A stretch of 64,000 bases of DNA from Macrotis lagotis (lineage: Eukaryota > Chordata > Mammalia > Peramelemorphia > Peramelidae), in assembly GCF_037893015.1 (NCBI RefSeq), contig NC_133663.1, forward strand, positions 1,074,333 through 1,138,332, read 5' to 3'. Shown here piece by piece: positions 23,401 to 35,400 of this stretch (position 1 is its first letter; every line of letters starts with the position of its first letter). The notes beneath the pieces are model-generated. The model was not told the origin of the DNA and made no database searches. It saw only the letters and a program-made list of their open reading frames with translations. Made by a program: the position numbers and the translations under genes.

Positions 23401-26400
23401 AATAAGTTAAATTAAAAAAAGAAAAATAGGGAAACTACATTATGAGAAAAGGTACCATAGATAAATGAAGTTATATTAAGTTCTAAACCAATATGCACTT
23501 ATGATTTGGCACCCAGATTTTTAAGGCAAAATGTAAATGAATTACAAATTGAAGTAGATAACAATTATAACAGTGGGGGACTTCAGCTCTTCATCTCTCA
23601 GAACTAGATAAATCTAACCTTCCCCCCCCAAAATAAAAAAGACATCAAGGAGATAAATGTAATCTTAGGCTAGATATGAGAGAGCTCTGAAGAGAACTGA
23701 ATGGGAATAGAAAAGAATATGCTTTTTCTGCTTATATATGAGGGCCCCAAATTGGTTCTTATACTTTGTTTTCCGAAGAAGGCCAAAATGGCATCAATAT
23801 GTTAGAGGCAAGTTACAATGCATCTGACTGTCTCATCAGCCCACTACGAGCTCGGAAGGCTCTGCCACAGTTTGGACACAAATTATCCCTCTGAACACCT
23901 GGGGTGGGTAAACTTACACATTTCACACTTCCTTTGAGCTACTTCCCTTCTGCCTTACTTCTAGAGTACAGCCCTTCACGGACGAGCACATGCCATGCTG
24001 GGTGCCAGTGTCTCCCATGCTACACAATCAATTCCAAAGTTCTTTAGAGGGACCTTCAGGGCATCCCAGAATTGCTTCTTCTCATCCCCTTGTAGAGCAC
24101 TTGCCCTGTGGGAGTTCTCCAGGTCACAAAATATTGAGACTTAAATGCAGAGAAGCAGACATATGAAATGCATCCTCTTCAGGTCATATGGCAATAAAAA
24201 TTATATTTAATGAAAAACATGGAAACAGATTAAAAATTAATTGGAGGGGTGGCTAGGTGGCACAGTGGATAGAGAACCGGCCCTGGAGTCAGGAGTACCT
24301 GAGTTCAAATCCGGCCTCAGACACTTAATAATGACCTAGCTGTGTGGCCTTGGGCAAGCCACTTAACCCCATTTGCCTTGCAAAAACCTAAAAAAATAAA
24401 AATAAAAATAAATTAATTGGAGACTAAACAGCTTAATGTTGAAGAATTGAGTGGATTAAAGAAAAAGTCATAGAAACAATGAATAATTTTATTAAAGAAA
24501 ATGAAAATGAGACAACAGACCAAAACTTATGGGATGCAGCAAAATCAGTAATCAAAAAACCCTGTATATCTCTAAATACTTATATCAGTAAAATAGAGAA
24601 AGAGCAGATCAATGAATTAAGTGTGTAACTTTTAAAAAAATAGAGCAAGTTTATGGAACACCAGTGCACTAGAGGAGTTGTGAACTGATCCAAACATTCT
24701 GAACACTTTGGAACTATGCCCAAAGGGCAATAAATTGATCAAACTATACCACTACTAGGTCTATAGCCCAAAAAGGTCATAAAAGGGGGAAAGACTGACA
24801 TGTACAAAAATATTTATAGCAGTTCTTTTTTGTGGTAGCAAAGAACTGGAAATTGTAGGGAATGGCTGAACAAATTATGGTATATGAACGTGACGGAGAT
24901 TTATGTAAAAAATTATGAGCGGACAGACTTCAGAAAAGCTCAGAAGGGGCTTGCATGAACTAATGCAAAGTGAAGTGAGTAGAACCAAGAGAACATTGTA
25001 CACATTAACAGCAACATTGGGTGTGATGATGTGTGACAGAAGCAGTTTTTGAGTTCTATAATTTTCTGTCTCCCTCCCTTCACTTGCCCCTCCCCATGAC
25101 AGCAAGTAATCAGATATAGATTAGGCATGTACAATCATGTTTAACATTTCCTTATTAACCATGTTGTGAAAGAAGCATCAGAACTAAAGGAGGGAAATAT
25201 TTTTGTACACACAGGTCCTTTCTCCTTTGTAATGTTCTCTTTGGGATACAGACTTAGTAGTGGTATTGCTGGATCAAAAGGTATGCTCAACTTTTCTAGA
25301 CTTTGGGCATAGTTCCAAATTGCTCTCCAGAATGGTTGGATCAGTTCATAACTCCACCAACTGTACATAAGTGTTCCTGTCTTCCCATTTTTTCCAAGGA
25401 GAATTCATGAATAGCCAAGAAATAAAAAGCATTGTGAGATGTAAAAGGGTTTGTATAAATAAAACCAGTGTAGCCAAGATTAGAAGGAAAGTAAAAAATT
25501 GGGGGGGGGACTTTTTTTATAGATTGTTTTTCAGATAAAAACCTCATATTTCAGGTATATAGAGAAATATGTCAAATTTAGAAGAAAATGAGTCATTCCC
25601 CAATTGGTTGGTTGGTTGGTTAGATCTTGTTCTTTGTCATCAAAGACAATCAAAATGACATGACTATGTGAGAGACCAGTACCACGTATCCAATCTGAAC
25701 TCAGAATGCTCTACTACAGGTCAGGCACAAACAGTCCAGGTGAACACCTGGGGTAGGTACTCTAAACTTATGCTCTCACACTCCCTTTGAGCTGTTTCCA
25801 TTCTGCCCTCAGAGAGTGCAGCCCCTCACTGATGAGGGCACGTCATGCTGGGTGGTCCTGGGCCAGGGTCTCCCATGCTGCAGAATCAGTTTGAGAGTTC
25901 TTAAGTAAGACCTTCAGGGAGTACCTCTATCTCTTCTTCTGACCCCCCCTTGTGAGCCCTTGCCGGGTGAGTTCTCCATAAAATACTCTTTGGTAAGCGA
26001 ATCCTTCCCCAAAATATATGAACAGGCAGTTTCTGGATGGAGAAATCAAAGTTCTATACAGGCACATGAAAAATTGTTCTAAATCATTATTGATTAGAGA
26101 AATGCACTTTAAACAGTTTTGAGAAACCACCTCACACCTACCAGATTGTTTGAAATGACAGAAGGAGGAAATGACAAATATTGGCAGGGATGTGGCCTTT
26201 GCCTCAGTGCCCTCAGCAGGCAATGGACTACCCCAATCAGACACATTTTGTTTTCTCCTCATTCTTACCTCCACTGGTTCCCTTGTCCTGGTCTTCCTGG
26301 CCAGAGGGCTGTCTATCCTTCTTGCTCCCCTCTGTGAGCCTGGAGGCCAAGGCTCTAGGGGAAACTGCTGGGGGAAACTACTGAGGAGTGGGTTTCAGTG

Positions 26401-29400
26401 GGTCCCTTCTGGGACTGGGGGATCCCGAGGCCTGGGGAGACTGCAAACCCAGTCTGGGGAATGGCAGACATCTATCCACATGGCTCTGCCTCAGAAGACC
26501 TCCCCATTCACTGACTCATCTTTGGTCCAGAGCTTTGATCAGGGACATTTCCTACCATTTTCAAGGGACTTTGAGGACTTCTAGATGTTTTCTCCTGGGT
26601 TGTTCTCATGGCCACCCTGGGAACTAGGGACTATTGGGATTCACAGATGAGGGAACCAAGGCTGAGAGAGTGATCTGATAGATTTGGCCAGGGTCATCCG
26701 GCTTCTAGGGGTCAGTGCTAAGAGGTTAAGCCAGGCCTCTTTGTTTCTGATCCAGGCCCTTTCTCCCCATCTTCCTTCTTGGGAGCCCAACCCTGAAGGC
26801 CAGATTGAGTAAGGAGTAGGTCTGGAGCATAGTGGTAGGGGATGGAGGTGGGAATGTGACCATTGGAAGATGCCCTGCCTCCTGATGGCCCTTCCAACAC
26901 TGTCCCTGCAGGCCTCACCTCCCTGAGAGGTTTCAACCTCGATGTCAGCAGATCGTGGCTCACACCTCCTCCAGACAGTGGTCAGGGCCCCCAGGTGCGG
27001 GAGGTCCTACTGCATCAGAATAAGGACAACCAAAAAACCAGGTGAGTTGGAAAGAGGCCCTGTGCACCCCCACTGCACCCTGGCCATCCCTTGGAGATAA
27101 GGGGGCCCCAGGACAGACTGAGAAAGAGGGGTCAGGCAGATAGAATGAGACTCAGATGTCATGAAAGCCTAGAAAGGAAAAAGTATCCAGATGTGTGTGC
27201 ATGGGAGAGAAGGTACTTTGCAAAGGCTATGAGGAGCTAATGGGAAGATGGAGAAGAGGCCAGAGTCAGGGGTTCCCTAGTCAGAACTGGGGAGTGATGG
27301 AGACAGGAATCATATGGGCATTCCTGGGAGGGGAGGACCAGAAGGAAGCAACAGAGCCAAAACAGAGGTCAGGGACTGCCATGCAGTACTCAGAGAGTTG
27401 GAAAGGAACCCCCAACCCTCGGAGAGCTCTGGGCCAACCCATACCTGAGGAAAAATCTCCATAGCTCCATTTGGAAAGCTTCAGCAATGGGCCAGCACCT
27501 CACTCCTGCCTGACAGCCCCTTCCACCTTGGGGACAGGGTCTCTGATAGGGAAGTCTGATTGACATTAGGTTGCATTCAATCTCCTCTTGGCGGTTACTT
27601 CCATACAGGATTCTTGGTCTAAGTCAAAGAGAGTCTCTAAAGCCCTGAAGTCTGTCAGCTCTTGGATGGTTCCCTGAGCCTGTTTTTCAGACCAAACACC
27701 CATTTAAGGCCTCCAGAACTCAATCAAACCCTCCACAGCAGAGGCTGCCATGGCACCCACAAGTGGGACTCAAAATTCAATGAACCTAGCAATTTTTTAG
27801 GGATGAATTAACTGGTTGACCAATGTAGCAGGCTGATTTTTAGGTTGATAATTTTGAATAGCCCTTGAATGATGTTATAAATATCCAAATGGTCCTTGGC
27901 AGAAAAATGTGGCTGATCAGGACTTCAGAGGGGCCTCATATCTCCTTTCCCTAGACTCTCTCTGACTCTGCTTCTGTCTGTCCGTCTCTCTTTTTCCTTC
28001 TCTCTGTCTGTTTCTCTTCTCTCTTCTCTCTCTCTCCCTCTTCTCACTCTCTCTTCTCTCTCTCCCTTCCCTCCCCACCTCTTCATTCAACCTAAGATCA
28101 CATTAGACTTTGGAGCTGCCTCCTTCTATTGCTGACTCCTATTGCGTTTGAAAGCCCTAGGTCTTTTCAGACAAACGTCTAACTGGGTCTCTCTCATTTG
28201 GGACGTGTGAAGTCAAATCCTTTAAAAACACAAAACCAAGCATTATTGATTGCTTTTACATTATCTGCATTTCCACATATATTCCTGCCACTTTCCTTCC
28301 CCAGCAAGTCCTCCCGGATATAAAAAAAAAGAAAACTAATTTGATCAAACTAATCAACATGTTGACCAAGAATGAGTTTTCCACACCCGCAAGGATCCCC
28401 CTCTACAAAAAAGGAGAGGCGGCTCATCCTCTTACCTCTTCTTTGAGACTTGGTTTACTCATAATAACACAGTGTTCAGATTTTGTGCTTGGTTGGTCTT
28501 TTGTCACAGACTTGAATGTGTTGCCTTTTTCTCTTTTTCTTTTTACTTTTTTTAAATTTCAATTTTCTTTTTACTTTCAGTTCTAGATTTTTTTGCCTCC
28601 CTTCATTTCCCTCCCCCACCCATTGAGAAGATAAATTAGAAAACTCATTATTCTAATATGAAGTCATGCAAATATATTTCTACATTAGTCATATTTTTAC
28701 AAAAATGAAAAATAGATGCTTCAAGCTGCTCTTAGAGTTCATCAGTTTTCTCTCTGGGTAGAACTGTCTTTTTTTATTATTATATTATATTGCCTATCCA
28801 CGAGTAATTGATATCCTTCCAACTGCTTGGTCTGCCTTTATTTGTGTAAAAACTGTTTTGTAATTGTGTTCCTTTGGTTCTTGGATTTGTCTTAGCAGAT
28901 CAACTCGCAAGTGTTTGTCGTTATCTGCAGTTTTTAGTGGAATTCCTTTTTTGTCCCTTCCCACTAGGCTTTGTTGATCATAAATAGAAATGCTAACGTG
29001 GGGGTTTGCTTTATATTGTGCAACTTGGCTCAAGTGGGTCACGGTTTCACCTAGGTTTTTAGTTGATTCTCCGTCCTCTGCGTCCTCTGCCAAGGGCGAT
29101 TGCTCAGTTATCTCACTGCCTATTCTTATTCCTTCAGCTTCTTGTGGGGTTTTTTTTAGGTTTTTGCAAGGCAATGGGGTTAAGTGACTTGCCCAAGGCC
29201 ACACAGCTGGGTCATTATTAAGTGTCTGAGGTCACATTTGAACTCAGGTCCTCTTCACTCCAGCGCCAGTGTTGTATCCATTGCACCACCTAGCCGCCCC
29301 AGTTTCCAATTAATTTTTAACCTAAAATTCAAAGGTCTCCTTTTGAATGAAATTTGGTTGCATCTTGCTGGCCGTGGACTCTGATGGGCCCACCCATCTT

Positions 29401-32400
29401 CTGCCAGACCTCTTGAACTCAGGCCTCATCTAAGGAGCTCAGCTTGGTCTCTTCTTCCTCCTGGGCTGTTCACTCTTAGGGCCTCCCATTGCCCCCAGGA
29501 TGGGGGTGGACTTGCATCCCAGAGCCAGCCCAGACTGCCTCTCCTTCTCTGCCCCAAGGGGCAGGCCCCAGGGGATTCCCCCATTTGGGCCCTGAGCACC
29601 AGGTCTTGGCTTGGCAAGAGCATCAAAGCTCTGGAGCCACTACTTGACCTGTGGCTCCAGGAATGGCCTTCAACTTCCCTGGGTGGCCTGCTCTCAGGGT
29701 TCTAGGCATCTGGGAGGGGTTAGGGATTGTTTTCTCTAATGTTCCTTGCAATCCTGGGGGGGGGGGGGAGGACCAAGAGCCATAAGGTTTACTGACTTGG
29801 AGGAGTGCTCCTGGGTTCCCCAACCTTTGCAGACAGATTTCCAGAGCAGATTGGGAGGAAGAAACAGGTCTCCTCTGGCTTCTGGTCAGTTTAGGGAGGA
29901 AGATGAGAAGAATCCCAGGGGTCATCTGATAGAGAGGGACCTGGACTTGCCCAAGGTCACACAGAGGGCTAGCATCCAGCCTAGAACTCAAGGCCTGGCC
30001 CTGGGGCCCCCAGAGTTTCATTGGCAGTCAAGGTCCATTGGTAGGCAAAGTCGGGGTCCCCCCAAGCTGGAGACTGGTTGCAGCATCAGCCCCCCATGAG
30101 AATCCAACAGGGAGAGTTTCTCATCCCCATCTGGAATGAGGTATTTTTCTTTTTTCTTCTTCTTCTTCCCTTTTGTTAAAATAAATTCCCATTCCTTATC
30201 TAGGAAAAGTCAAAGAGAAAAGGAGGAGAGAAGGTAGTGTGGGAAACCTCAGGCCACAGAGAGAACCCCCCACTTCCTCTCCTTCCCTTCTCACCAGCCA
30301 GAGGTCTGGACCCTCAAGCAGACTGCTCTCTCTCACTGGGCCCAAGTTTACCTCTGCAACGGTGGGTCTGGCCGCCTGTTGGGAACCCAATAGACCAAGC
30401 TCCAGAGCCCTCAGGGCCCACTTTAAGCATCACCTGCAGACACTGAGTTGGCTGATCCACTCGACTCCCTCCAGAGTCCAGAATCTCAGACTATGTCAAG
30501 TATAATTTAATGCGAAATAAAATCTTATACTTGGATTCAACTCTAAGGTGGGGGGGGAGAAAAAATTGGGGATGCCAGCTCCATGGGAGTCAACCGTGTG
30601 ACAAGGCAGCCATTCAAACTGATCTCATCTATCAGATGCTGCAGGCCCAGTTTTCCCAGAGCTTGAGGACTCTGGAGGACCACAACTTGGAGAGCCAGCT
30701 GCAGCCTGAAGAGAGAGGTCCTCAGGTGCCCATTCTGGACAAGGGCTGGTTCAAAGAATTGGCTTTTTAGTTTGTGGGGTGCAAGTGGGCTTGGCTTAAG
30801 GGACCCCACTGAAGGGGCAGATCAGGCCAGACCCCCCACCTTTTGACCTCAACTAGTGAGAATCTTGTTTTGGCAGACCAGGTCCCTGTCCTCCCCATGG
30901 AGCCCCCAACCTTGCAGGCCAGGTTCTCCCAGGTTTCATGGGGGCCTCTCCCTACTATGAGAGCCTCTCTGTCCCAGGCATACCCTTCTGCTTGGCCTTT
31001 GCCAGACTCTGCTAGTTCTGGGGATCCTATACAAGTCCATCCCAGGACCTTTGCCTTCTTCCCATCCCTTCGATCTGCTGTTCAGTCTGTCCCTAATTAG
31101 CCCCCCCCCTCTTTTTTTAGGTATATATTTGTTTTACTTGAGTCTGCTGATTTGTTATAAAAATTTTTTGAAATTTATTTACTTTTGAATTTTACAATTT
31201 CCCCCCAATCTTGCTTCCCTCCACCCCCATAGAAGGAATTCTGTTAGTCCTTTTTTTTAGGTTTTTGCAACGCAAATGGAGTTAAGTGGCTTGCCCAAGG
31301 CCACACAGCTAGGTCATTATTAAGTGTCTGAAGCTGGATTTGAACTCAAGGACTCCTGACTCCAGGACTGGTGCTCTGTCCACTGTACTACTTAGCTGCC
31401 CCAAGTCTGTTCTCTTTACATTGTTTCCATGTTATACAATGATCTAAATTGAAAGTGTTGAGAGAGGAAATCGTATCCTAAAGAAAAATAATAGCAAAAT
31501 TACATAATAAGATAACTTTTTTTAAAATTAAAGGTGAAATAGTCTTTGGTCTTTGTTCAAACTCCATAGTTCTATCTCAGGATACAGATGGATACATCGC
31601 AAATACCCCAAAATTGTCCCTGATTGTGGCACTGATGGATTGAGCAAGTCTGTCAAGGTTGATCATCACCCCCATGTTGCTGTTAGGGTATACAGTGTTT
31701 TTCTGGTTCTGCTCATCTCGCTCAGCATCAGCTCATGCAAATCCCTCCAGGTTTCCCTGAATTCCCATCCCTCCTGGTTTCTAATAGAACAATAGTGTTC
31801 CATGACATACATATACCACAGTTTGCTAAGCCATTCCCCAATGGAAGGACATTCACTCCATTTCCAATTCTTTGCCACCACAAACAGGGCTGCTATCAAT
31901 ATTTTTGTACAAGAGCTGTTTTTACCCTTTTTCATCATCTCTTTAGGGTACAGACCCAGTAGTGGTATTGCTGGATCAAAGGGTATAGGGCCCCTCTCTT
32001 CTGAACAAATGGAGTATTTCCTTTTTGTATTCTGAGAACGAATCCTCCTGGGGGGGGGGATTTCCTTGAAGGGGGCTCAGCTTGAGCCCCGCAAAGGAAA
32101 CTCTGCTGTTTGAGAAGCAATCTGTTCAAGGCTGAGTTTTCTGCAGGGGGATGAGCTAGGAGGGACCTGAGAGGCCATCTAGTCTTGACCAAAGACCCCC
32201 AAGGATCCCCCAGGTAACATACTGCACAGATGGCCATCCTGCCTTTGCCTAAAGGTCTCTGATGAGAGACAAGCCCCACCCATCCCCCACCTCCTGGGGC
32301 AGCCCTTTCACAATGGGCCAGCTCCCCAGCGTTATAAATGAATGAAAAGAAAAACCTACTAGAGTGAGAGAAAATTGTACATTTTATTCACGAACCTTGC

Positions 32401-35400
32401 AAGATACACCTTACAAGATACGGGTACCTTACTCCTAGGCATGAGGCACGCCTTAGTCTCAGGAGTCAGGTAATTTATTGTTCTCAGAAACTCTTTCCCC
32501 TCCCTCTTGGATATTCATAGGCTCTCAGAGTTTGAGTTACCATCTAAAAGGTTCCCCCCATTCCATGATATGCCCCTGATATGATCCCCCCACATCATCC
32601 AAGGCATGACGTGCTAAAGAACCCCAATCCTCACCGGGGGGGGGGGTTAATATTCAATTACCTTATTGCACAAACTCAGTAGCATTAGGTCAAGATCTCT
32701 AGGTCACTCTTGAGTGTTGGCTCCAGGGTTTGGTATCCCTGGAATGGCATTAGGAAGACTCTTCCAGTCTTGTGATTGGCTGGGCCATCCCCCCTTTGTA
32801 ATGGATTCCTTAAGGGCTCCCCTCCACACCCTGTGAAGACCCTCACCCTACATTTCTCACACCTGGGGAGGAAGCTGCTGCTCCCCTCTCCCCTCAGTCA
32901 ATCCCTGAGAAGAAGACAGACTCTTTGTGGAATTAAGTTGAATGGATGTTGCCCTTCTGCCAGCCCTTTTCCATTTAAGACCCTTAGAATGCGAGTTGGC
33001 ATTCTCCTTGTACCAATGGTCCAGATAATGCCGCACTCTTTCATCAGTTTGTTTGTTATTTATTGACAGAAGCAGAGGAAAGGTAAAACTACTTCCATCT
33101 AGAATGTTTGATCTGGGCGCCATTGTTCATACCATTCCTTTGCTGAGGGTCACTCCATCCCTGGTCAGCTGCCTGTCAAGGTCCATCTGAAGCCATGCCC
33201 CCCAAGTTGAATCCTATTCCCAGACACCATCTGCTTTTTAAAACCATTTTTTATTATAAACTTCACAGCTCTTTCCAACCTCCATAAAAAAAAACCCTCC
33301 CAACAAGGAACAAAAGTCTGACCCCAAACCTTTGTCTTTTCTAAGGTAGTAAATGAACAAACAGCCAAAGGCCAGTTCTTCACTCTGAGTCCCTTTGCTG
33401 ACTGGTTGGAAGTTCTAAAGGGAGCCTCCATAGAGAAACTAGCAAAACCAGTGCTCTTTTTGGGGTAATGTCCTAGCAATATAGTGATTAAGGAAAATTA
33501 TAGGCAAGAGCTGTGTAGCCTGGGGGGTATCCCTTGCCCTCTCTGGGCTTCTGCACTGGTAACTGAAGAGGCTTCCTCTCCTGTGGTTTAGTGCCCCTGG
33601 AGGGTCCTTGGTCACTGACCAGGGGGTTCTGACTTGGACAATCTCAGAGGTTCATGGGAGCTGGGAGTCTATTGAGTTTTATCCCTCCCAGAATATGGAA
33701 GAGAGAAGCCCCAAGCCTGGTGAACAGTAGGCCTTGCCCCTTGGAGGAGACCACCCACCAGCCAGGAGGATATGGTAGGACCCCTCCAGGGTCCTGTGAT
33801 TCGGCTGTGCCATGTGTGTTCTCTTCCCTTGTAATGCCAATGCCCACAAGCCCCCAATTCCTCTGGGGGGGCAGCAGAGACTGGGCAGGAACAGCTGGTG
33901 GGAAGGCCAAAGAGAATAGATTGAAAGATGGACAACAAGGGCTCTGGAAGGGGATTGGCCTCACTACTACCTGGCCCACCCAGTCCTGGGCTAGAAGGAT
34001 GAGGACAAGCTGAGAGCACGCTACAGAGGAAGGATGGGCCTCAGGGGACTCCAAACTGCTGGGATGGGGTGGGAGAGCTGTTGCCATAGAGATGACCTGA
34101 TTGTCTGAATGGGCACCCTCCTCAGCCCCTGTGGTGGCTGCTCTTTCCTGCTGACTCATCTTCCCTACTTACCCATCCCATGCCCACATGTACCTACCTA
34201 CACAGGAAGGAGGCTCCCCTCCCCAGGGCATCAGGAAATGTTCAAAAATCCCCACTGATTCACTCTAGGAGCCCTGGTAGACTGTACATGGTGGGGGGCG
34301 GGGATGGACCTCTGGCAGCCCAGAATAACTATGGTGACATTAGCCAGCCGAGCCTCAGTTTCTCCATCTGTACAGTGGTAAGCCTGGATTCGGTTGGCCC
34401 TGGGCTGGGGTCTGGTTGAACTTCTTGAGTGCCCCTAGGCAGGCCCAGCTGGGAGGTCACCAGCAGTGGCCCTCCCACCCCACCAGAAGGCAGGCCCAGT
34501 GGGACACCCTGGCTCTTCTTTTCCTTGACAAGGCTCCTTGTTACTGGACCCTGGATAGAGCAGGGAGAAGGCCATTTCCACAGCTGTCACCTGGGCCAGG
34601 ATGATCAGATCCTCTGTCAACCCCTAAGTGAGTAAGCTTTGGTATGAGGGCATAGAACCCCCAGGGCCAGGGCATCCTGGTCTCCCTGGGAAATGATTTG
34701 CAACCTTGGAAAATAATCCTTTGCAAAACGACCACAGAACCTGGAGGGGAGGAGCTCTGACTTGGGTGCTGAGGACTTGGCCCCTAACTTTCTGGGACAT
34801 TGAGTTGGCCTCCTCTCCTCTCTGAGCCCAGCTTCCCCTTTTGGAAAATAATGGGAGTGGTCCTGATGGGGAGACGAGGCTCTGAGGGCCAGGGCTTGCC
34901 CTTGTCAGATGAGCTCCAGTCAGGTCAGGCCTCCCCCACACCCCCCTACCCCCTCTTATCCCCCCAAATTGAGGGCCTGGGTGGAGCTCTCTGTCCTGTC
35001 TTCTCTGAGTATTCCATTTTAAACTTCTCTATCCATGTTCCCGGCCTTCTCCTCCTGTGTCTTGAATTATTAAAGAGAACGTGCCCACTCCACCGGGGGA
35101 AAAACCTCAGGTCTCTATGGCTCGGGGCCCAGACGGCACATTGATGGTGAGTATGTGGGATGTGGGCAGTGCTGGGGGTCTATTCCCTACAGGATGGGTG
35201 TCACCACTGCCTCCACACAGGGCAGAGGTCACCACTATCCCCACACAGGGTAGAGGTCATCACTGCCTCCACAGAGGGCACTGATCCCTGGCCTTTCTGG
35301 TGCCCATCTCTCCACAGGTATGTGCTCAGGTGAAAAGACGAAGACATCTCCGGAGTCTGGCCCAGGAGCTAAATGGGGCGTGCAGCCTTCTGGGAACAGA

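Larger units (their letters stand above)
14489..26911. other. ITGAE intron 1 (12.4 kb), repeat-rich
   Basis: Contains no exon that I can support. Contents include an L1 3' tail near 15965-16135, a GA-rich tract at 16915-17160, MIR-like relics at 18230-18570 and 26590-26720, a SINE at 20212-20359 and another at 24247-24409, RTE 3' ends at 23765-24125 and 25620-26000, and L1 pieces at 24600-25500 and 26005-26230. The stretches 14490-15960, 17200-18230, 18600-20200 and 20400-23750 look mostly unique. Confidence 0.7.
27042..34499. other. ITGAE intron 2 (7.5 kb)
   Basis: Contains a CT-rich tract near 27955-28080, L1 and SINE pieces at 28560-29400 and 31110-32000, and a MIR-like relic near 29880-29990. 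The rest (27042-27950, 29400-31100, 32000-34490) looks unique apart from short poly-G or poly-C runs. No exon is supported. Confidence 0.7.

Noticed and set aside
24247-24320. tRNA-gene-like A and B boxes in the SINE heads
   Set aside because: The copies are repeated retroposons with A-rich tails and target-site duplications; none folds as a complete tRNA.
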